Shown here: positions 1-3,759 of the stretch, piece by piece | Layout of the letters: every line of letters starts with the position of its first letter | Numbering within the stretch: the stretch's first letter is position 1 | Source of the DNA: Bifidobacterium breve | GTDB taxonomy: Bacteria; Bacteroidota; Bacteroidia; Chitinophagales; Chitinophagaceae | Assembly: GCA_943323935.2 (NCBI GenBank) | Contig: CALPJR020000048.1 | Span: 1 to 6,633, forward strand | Direction: 5' to 3' | Length of the DNA: 6,633 bases | Translations under genes and position numbers: made by a program | The notes under the pieces: generated by a model | The model's database searches: none | The model's input: only the letters and a program-made list of their open reading frames with translations | Told to the model about the DNA's origin: nothing

Positions 1-352
1 AGGCCGCCTGACGTTCTGCATCAAACCATTTAAATAGTTGTCCCACATGATCCACCAGTTTTCGAACCAATAACCATTGTTCTCCAGTCAATTGCGCGCC
101 AGGGATACCCAAAAGCTTCACATCCTTCCTGATGTCTAAAATAAAATCGCTTGGAAAATACTGATTGGCCTGTTTAATAAATTGATATTCCTGCGTTTGC
201 CTTAAAGTAATCTGGATATAATTCAACTGCGTATGTATCCGCATGGCATCCACCTGCTCCTTTCCAATAGTGGATTGACAGTAATTGAGTAAGATGGTCT
301 TGATCTTATCAAATTCTAACTGGGAAAGGGCATTTTCAGGATATACTCTCAT
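1..352 (-). CDS. mutS2: MutS2 endonuclease/ATPase, N-terminal part (runs off left edge)
   Basis: Reading the minus strand from the ATG at 352-350 gives 117 uninterrupted codons, beginning MRVYPENALSQLEFDKIK and ending at the window edge in ...WFDAERQAA. The opening (Met, a short strand, then L-x-x-L-E-F-D-K-I) and the later LGIPGAQLTGEQ segment are typical of the N-terminal region of MutS2 in Bacteroidota. MutS2 proteins are MutS relatives without the mismatch-recognition domain; they have a central clamp and Walker ATPase and usually a C-terminal Smr nuclease domain. They act in the cytoplasm on branched DNA or stalled ribosomes, and in Helicobacter on oxidised DNA. The ATPase and Smr domains lie outside the window, so intactness cannot be judged. 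There is no clear Shine-Dalgarno sequence, as is normal in this phylum. The gene is divergent from msrA. The assignment rests on remembered family sequence, not a search. Confidence 0.85.
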   Translation of the reverse strand, partial: MRVYPENALSQLEFDKIKTILLNYCQSTIGKEQVDAMRIHTQLNYIQITLRQTQEYQFIKQANQYFPSDFILDIRKDVKLLGIPGAQLTGEQWLLVRKLVDHVGQLFKWFDAERQAA

Positions 353-366
353 GGGTGCAATAGCAG

Positions 367-374
367 CAAATTTA
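367..374 (-). promoter_or_regulatory. Candidate Bacteroidota -7 box for mutS2
   Basis: The minus strand reads TAAATTTG here, an exact match to the TAnnTTTG consensus of the Bacteroidota primary sigma factor. It ends 14 nt before the mutS2 ATG, implying a very short leader. The nearest upstream TTTG (minus strand, 27 nt away) is further than the usual 17 to 23 nt spacing, so the -33 half is weak. The call is tentative. Confidence 0.35.
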
Positions 375-405
375 GTTAAATAAACATTAACAGCCTTAGA
401 ACAAA

Positions 406-431
406 TTGGTCTATGATTTGTTATAAATTTA
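406..431 (+). promoter_or_regulatory. Weak candidate promoter for msrA
   Basis: TTG at 406-408 is followed after 15 nt by TAAATTTA at 424-431, which matches seven of eight positions of TAnnTTTG. The spacer is slightly short and the box ends only 14 nt before the ATG at 446. A second imperfect box, TATGATTTG, lies at 412-420. Either could serve, and neither is strong. Confidence 0.22.
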
Positions 432-445
432 ATTATACAATCTAT

Positions 446-1096
446 ATGAAAACAATCAAATACATCACAGCCGGTTTGTTCAGCGTTTTATCTTTATATG
501 CATGTGCTCAAACCCCAAAAAAACAAGCAAAAATTCAAAAAGTCAATATGGAAAATACACAAACAATCACATTAGGATCTGGCTGTTTTTGGTGCACCGA
601 AGCCGTTTATCAACGTTTGGAAGGCGTCGTTAAAGTCACTAGTGGCTATAGCGGTGGCCATGTTGATAATCCAACCTATGAGGAAGTTTGTTTAAAGAAC
701 ACAGGGCATGCTGAGGTTTGCCAGATTGTTTTTGATACCACCAAAATTAGTTTAGACGATATCTTATCTGTTTTCTGGAAAACACATGACCCTACTACAC
801 CCAATCAACAAGGCAATGATGTAGGTCCTCAATATAGATCGGCAGTTTTTTACCACAATGACCAACAAAAGGAATTAGCAATTAAATACATCAAGGAATT
901 AGATGCAAGTAAAGCTTGGGATAAACCAATCATTACAGAAGTGACAGCGTTCACTAAATTCTATTCTGCAGAGTCTTACCATCAGAACTACTATAATAAC
1001 AATACCAATCAAGGCTATTGCAGGTATGTGATTGGGCCAAAATTGGATAAATTTGAAAAAGTATTCAAGGATAAATTGAAAAAAGAAGATGAATAA
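446..1096 (+). CDS. msrA: Peptide-methionine (S)-S-oxide reductase MsrA, lipoprotein form
   Basis: MsrA reduces methionine-S-sulfoxide in proteins back to methionine. The product is 216 aa. A signal peptide (residues 1-19, MKTIKY then a hydrophobic stretch) ends in a lipobox-like L-Y-A-C, so Cys20 is probably lipidated and the enzyme would sit on the envelope; Tyr at -2 is unusual for a lipobox. The catalytic motif GCFWC gives Cys47. Family residues align well with the E. coli enzyme by spacing: Tyr78, Glu90 in GHAE, Asp125 in QGND, Tyr130 in PQYRS. Cys192 in GYCRYVI matches the resolving cysteine; the further C-terminal cysteine of E. coli is absent. The start at 446 is preferred over the in-frame ATG at 413 because it puts a proper signal peptide at the N-terminus. 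The M1 peptidase gene follows after 42 bp on the same strand. A within-gene ATG at 548 could give a 182-aa cytosolic form. Confidence 0.95.
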   Translation: MKTIKYITAGLFSVLSLYACAQTPKKQAKIQKVNMENTQTITLGSGCFWCTEAVYQRLEGVVKVTSGYSGGHVDNPTYEEVCLKNTGHAEVCQIVFDTTKISLDDILSVFWKTHDPTTPNQQGNDVGPQYRSAVFYHNDQQKELAIKYIKELDASKAWDKPIITEVTAFTKFYSAESYHQNYYNNNTNQGYCRYVIGPKLDKFEKVFKDKLKKEDE

Positions 1097-1138
1097 TAAG
1101 GTTTTGTCTATTTTTAAAACTCAATACTTATTTTTCAA

Positions 1139-2830
1139 ATGAAGCAATTAACCAATACATTATTACTCCTACTTTTTGGATTAACCGTTAGTGCCCAACC
1201 CTTGGTCAACGAATCCGATACTTTAAGAGGTAGCTTGAATGAAAACAGGGATTGGTTTGATATCAAAAGATATGTGATTGACGTCACACCAAATGATGAG
1301 GCAAAATCTATTGTTGGTGTTGTTAGCTGGAAAGCCATAGCGGTAAAGCCTTCCAAGCAAATTCAGATTGACTTACAAACTCCTTTAGTAATTGATAGTA
1401 TTTTATTGTGGTCAAATACAAAAGAAAGTTTAACTCCAATCCGTTTACAATTTTCAAGATCTAACAATATTGCACTTGCGCAAATTGAAAAACAAATTCC
1501 TAAAGGGCAACAATTTGGATTGACCATTTTTTATCATGGCGTTCCAAAAGAAGCGATTCGACCACCTTGGGATGGTGGATGGATCTGGAAGAAAGATGCC
1601 AATGGACAACCATGGATGTCAGTTGCTTGTCAGGGATTAGGTGCATCTGTTTGGTATCCTTGTAAAGACCATCAGTCCGATGAACCAGAAGAAGGAGCAC
1701 AATTAACCATACAAGTCCCTAAAGACAAAAACATCATTGCCATTGGCAATGGAAGAAAGGTTGCGGAGACGAATATGGTTAAGATGAATGATAACAATCG
1801 ATTCAGTTGGCAGGTGACCAACCCAATCAATAGCTATAATATCATTCCATACATTGGAGATTATGTTGGATGGAAGGAAACATATAAAGGATTGAAAGGA
1901 AAACTAGACCTTAGTTATTGGGTACTCCGTTCAGATTCTGCTAAAGCGGTTGAACAGTTTAAACAAGTACCAAAAATGTTAGAAGCATTTGAATATTGGT
2001 TTGGGCCATATCCTTTTTATGAAGATGGATTTCAAATGGTACAAAGTCCACATTTAGGTATGGAACACCAGTCTGCTATTGCCTATGGAAATAAATTTAT
2101 GAATGGTTATTTAGGTAGAGATTTGTCTGGAACAGGCTGGGGTCTTAAATGGGATTTCATTATTGTGCATGAAAGCGGACACGAATGGTTTGCTAATAAT
2201 ATCACAACCAAAGATATTGCGGACATGTGGGTGCACGAAGGCTTTACCAATTATTCTGAAACCTTATTTACAGAATATTTTTATGGTAAGCAAGCTGGAA
2301 ATGAATACAATTATGGCATCCGTAGGAATATCAAAAACGATATCCCAATCATTGGTCCATATGGAGTCAACCAAGAAGGTAGTGGAGATATGTATTCTAA
2401 GGGCGCTAATTTAATACATACTATTCGTCACGCTATTAACAATGATAGCTTGTTCAGAAATATTTTAATGGGTTTAAATGCCCAGTTCTATCACCAAACA
2501 GTAACAACCGCACAAGTTGAAAATTATATTTCATTGCGCGCAGGATTTGGTTTTCAAAAAGTCTTTGACCAATACTTAAGAACAACGCAAATTCCTGTGT
2601 TGAATTATAGCTATAACGAAAAAGAAAAGATATTTACCTACGAATATAAAAACTGTGTGACTGGTTTTAACTTGCCACTACATTTTAGTTATTTAGGTAA
2701 AAATTACAGTTTCATGCCAATGGACTATCAGCCTCAGCAACGATTAATTCAAGAAACTAATTTTAATTTACAGGATTTTGTAAAGACAATCGAAAGTCAA
2801 TACTACATTAAATTATCAGAGGTAAAATAA
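1139..2830 (+). CDS. Secreted M1-family zinc metallopeptidase (aminopeptidase)
   Basis: The protein is 563 aa. A signal peptide (residues 1-19, hydrophobic core LLLLLFGL, likely cut at VSA|Q) indicates export to the periplasm or beyond; no lipobox is present. An N-terminal beta domain (about 40-240) precedes the catalytic domain. The M1 zinc site is complete: HESGH at 344-348 and Glu367 in WVHEGFT, exactly the HExxH-18-E spacing, with Glu345 as general base. Tyr419 in MYSKGA fits the transition-state tyrosine. The substrate-N-terminus motif GxMEN appears as GMEHQ (307-311): Glu309 is kept but Asn is replaced by His. The C-terminal part is short, without the large helical domain of PepN or ERAP enzymes and without a recognisable T9SS sorting domain. 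It probably removes N-terminal residues from extracytoplasmic peptides; the substrate cannot be told. It begins 42 bp after msrA with no convincing promoter or terminator between, so co-transcription is plausible. Confidence 0.93.
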   Translation: MKQLTNTLLLLLFGLTVSAQPLVNESDTLRGSLNENRDWFDIKRYVIDVTPNDEAKSIVGVVSWKAIAVKPSKQIQIDLQTPLVIDSILLWSNTKESLTPIRLQFSRSNNIALAQIEKQIPKGQQFGLTIFYHGVPKEAIRPPWDGGWIWKKDANGQPWMSVACQGLGASVWYPCKDHQSDEPEEGAQLTIQVPKDKNIIAIGNGRKVAETNMVKMNDNNRFSWQVTNPINSYNIIPYIGDYVGWKETYKGLKGKLDLSYWVLRSDSAKAVEQFKQVPKMLEAFEYWFGPYPFYEDGFQMVQSPHLGMEHQSAIAYGNKFMNGYLGRDLSGTGWGLKWDFIIVHESGHEWFANNITTKDIADMWVHEGFTNYSETLFTEYFYGKQAGNEYNYGIRRNIKNDIPIIGPYGVNQEGSGDMYSKGANLIHTIRHAINNDSLFRNILMGLNAQFYHQTVTTAQVENYISLRAGFGFQKVFDQYLRTTQIPVLNYSYNEKEKIFTYEYKNCVTGFNLPLHFSYLGKNYSFMPMDYQPQQRLIQETNFNLQDFVKTIESQYYIKLSEVK

Positions 2831-2868
2831 TGGAGATGAAATAATAGAAATAAATTACAGGAAAAATA

Positions 2869-3630
2869 TTAGTTCTTTAGCACCCTACCTAAACTGTATA
2901 AACGTTTTTGCCAATAAGGTTCAGACAAGTCACTAATGGTAACACCTTGACTGGTGGATGCATGTGCAAATTTATTATTGGTCATATAAATGCCTACATG
3001 TGAAATAGAACGGCTACCATCTGTTTTAAAGAAAATCAAATCCCCTTCCTTTAAATCTGACCAATCAATTTTTTCACTTTGTGTATATTGTTCTGCTGCT
3101 GTTCTTTTTAAATTGGTATTGTAAATCGCATTCATCACATCCAATGTAAAATAAGAACAGTCCACACCTCTTTTACTAGATCCTCCAAGTGCGTATGGCG
3201 TGCCCCACCACTCATCAATTTTTTGAAGTAATGGGATATTGCTAATTTCTTCTACCGCTATATCCATTTGAATGGAATACTTTAATTGTAACCAATTGGC
3301 TCTTTCTACGTCCGTTAAATTATCTGGCATTCTATCTGAACGTTCTGATCGAGCCAGTATAGGTTCTGCTTCTAAGGCATCGGATGCTTTTTTCATATAC
3401 ACCCTACCTGGTTTCACCGAAATATTGTCTAAAAATTCAATCTCATTATTGTTAAATTCATTGTTGGATTCAGGAACAGCTACTACTGCTGGCAAACTTC
3501 TTTTAGGCTTTGCTTTGAATTGAGCCGTTTTTGCCTTCACAGACTGACTGAACTTAGACATAGAGTTACAGCTTGACAAAATTGCCATCATCCATACTAG
3601 CCCTAATATCCTTATTGTCCCTTTTTGCAT
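2869..3630 (-). CDS. NlpC/P60 (C40) peptidoglycan endopeptidase, lipoprotein
   Basis: The product is 253 aa from the ATG at 3630; an in-frame TTG at 3639 would add three residues but is less likely. MQKGTIRILG followed by a hydrophobic run and the lipobox I-L-S-S-C marks a lipoprotein with lipidated Cys21. Residues 22 to about 125 are a basic then Asn- and Glu-rich linker with no domain I recognise. The C-terminal half (about 130-253) is an NlpC/P60 domain: W-G-T-P-Y-A-L-G-G, catalytic Cys158 in GVDCSYF, His211 in ISHVGIY and His223 in FAHAST form the usual Cys-His-His triad. Such enzymes cut stem peptides of peptidoglycan, commonly between D-Glu and the diamino acid, in the periplasm. The gene converges with the M1 peptidase gene 38 bp away and diverges from dnaE. 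It resembles Spr/NlpC-type hydrolases, but no specific gene name is justified. Confidence 0.9.
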   Translation of the reverse strand: MQKGTIRILGLVWMMAILSSCNSMSKFSQSVKAKTAQFKAKPKRSLPAVVAVPESNNEFNNNEIEFLDNISVKPGRVYMKKASDALEAEPILARSERSDRMPDNLTDVERANWLQLKYSIQMDIAVEEISNIPLLQKIDEWWGTPYALGGSSKRGVDCSYFTLDVMNAIYNTNLKRTAAEQYTQSEKIDWSDLKEGDLIFFKTDGSRSISHVGIYMTNNKFAHASTSQGVTISDLSEPYWQKRLYSLGRVLKN

Positions 3631-3634
3631 GAAC

Positions 3635-3657
3635 GGCAAGATAAGGCAAGAACCTTA
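3635..3657. repeat. Short direct and inverted repeats in the C40 gene leader
   Basis: GGCAAGA occurs at 3635-3641 and again at 3645-3651, a 10-bp period equal to about one helical turn. Overlapping it, TAAGG (3642-3646) and CCTTA (3653-3657) form a 5-bp inverted repeat with a 6-nt loop. In the minus-strand transcript this would be a small weak hairpin ending 11 nt before the start codon. The arrangement is seen directly; any role is unknown. Confidence 0.4.
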
Positions 3658-3747
3658 AAATAGCCTCAAAGCAGCAGATTTTAACCGTTTTTTGTGGAAA
3701 ATTAAGCCTTTCTAAGCACTGCTTTTTTACGATATTTGTGCCTTATC
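3640..3747. repeat. 9-bp inverted repeat flanking the divergent promoter region
   Basis: GATAAGGCA at 3640-3648 and TGCCTTATC at 3739-3747 are exact reverse complements. Seen from each gene, the same TGCCTTATC lies just before its start codon: 9 nt before the C40 lipoprotein ATG at 3630 and 12 nt before the dnaE ATG at 3760. The two copies are about 100 bp apart. It may be a shared operator, a leader element or coincidence. Confidence 0.4.
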
Positions 3748-3759
3748 CCGATATCCAAA

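Larger units (their letters stand above)
353..445. promoter_or_regulatory. Divergent mutS2/msrA intergenic promoter region
   Basis: These 93 AT-rich bases separate the start codons of mutS2 (minus) and msrA (plus), so both promoters are expected here or just inside the genes. Boxes resembling the Bacteroidota -7 element (TAnnTTTG) occur on both strands and are listed separately. No strong inverted repeat that would suggest a dedicated operator is visible. Confidence 0.6.
3631..3759. promoter_or_regulatory. Divergent promoter region between the C40 lipoprotein gene and dnaE
   Basis: These 129 bp, the longest non-coding stretch in the window, must hold the start signals of both divergent genes. 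On the plus strand GATATTTG at 3731-3738 matches seven of eight positions of the Bacteroidota -7 box and lies 21 nt before the dnaE ATG, but no TTG is found at the usual distance upstream. For the minus-strand gene I see no good -7 box. The region also holds an 11-bp palindrome, AAGCACTGCTT (3714-3724), and the repeats listed separately. Confidence 0.55.

Noticed and set aside
413..445. Upstream in-frame ATG for msrA adding 11 residues
   Set aside because: It would put MICYKFNYTIY ahead of a well-formed lipoprotein signal and overlaps the probable promoter; the ATG at 446 gives a normal signal peptide.
1101..1120. GTTTT...AAAAC inverted repeat after msrA as a terminator
   Set aside because: The arms are 5 bp and almost all A/T, the loop is 10 nt and no T-run follows, so it would not form a stable terminator hairpin.
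1135..1356. Minus-strand 73-codon frame over the start of the M1 gene
   Set aside because: It lies opposite a clear signal peptide and conserved N-terminal domain, and its product resembles nothing I recognise.
2163..2414. Plus-strand 83-codon frame inside the M1 gene
   Set aside because: It is an out-of-frame shadow across the zinc-binding region of the real gene.
2831..2868. Bidirectional terminator between the convergent M1 and C40 genes
   Set aside because: I searched the 38-bp AT-rich gap on both strands and found no stable hairpin; termination may be factor-dependent or within the genes.
3272..3523. Plus-strand 83-codon frame opposite the C40 lipoprotein gene
   Set aside because: It is antisense to a well-supported gene, with no leader signal or recognisable motif.
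3631..3639. TTG start at 3639 for the C40 lipoprotein
   Set aside because: The ATG three codons later gives a complete lipoprotein signal, and ATG is far more common.
3714..3724. AAGCACTGCTT followed by T-run as a terminator
   Set aside because: The palindrome has a 1-nt centre and cannot fold into a hairpin with a full stem, and it lies upstream of dnaE where no transcript needs ending. It is only a possible operator.
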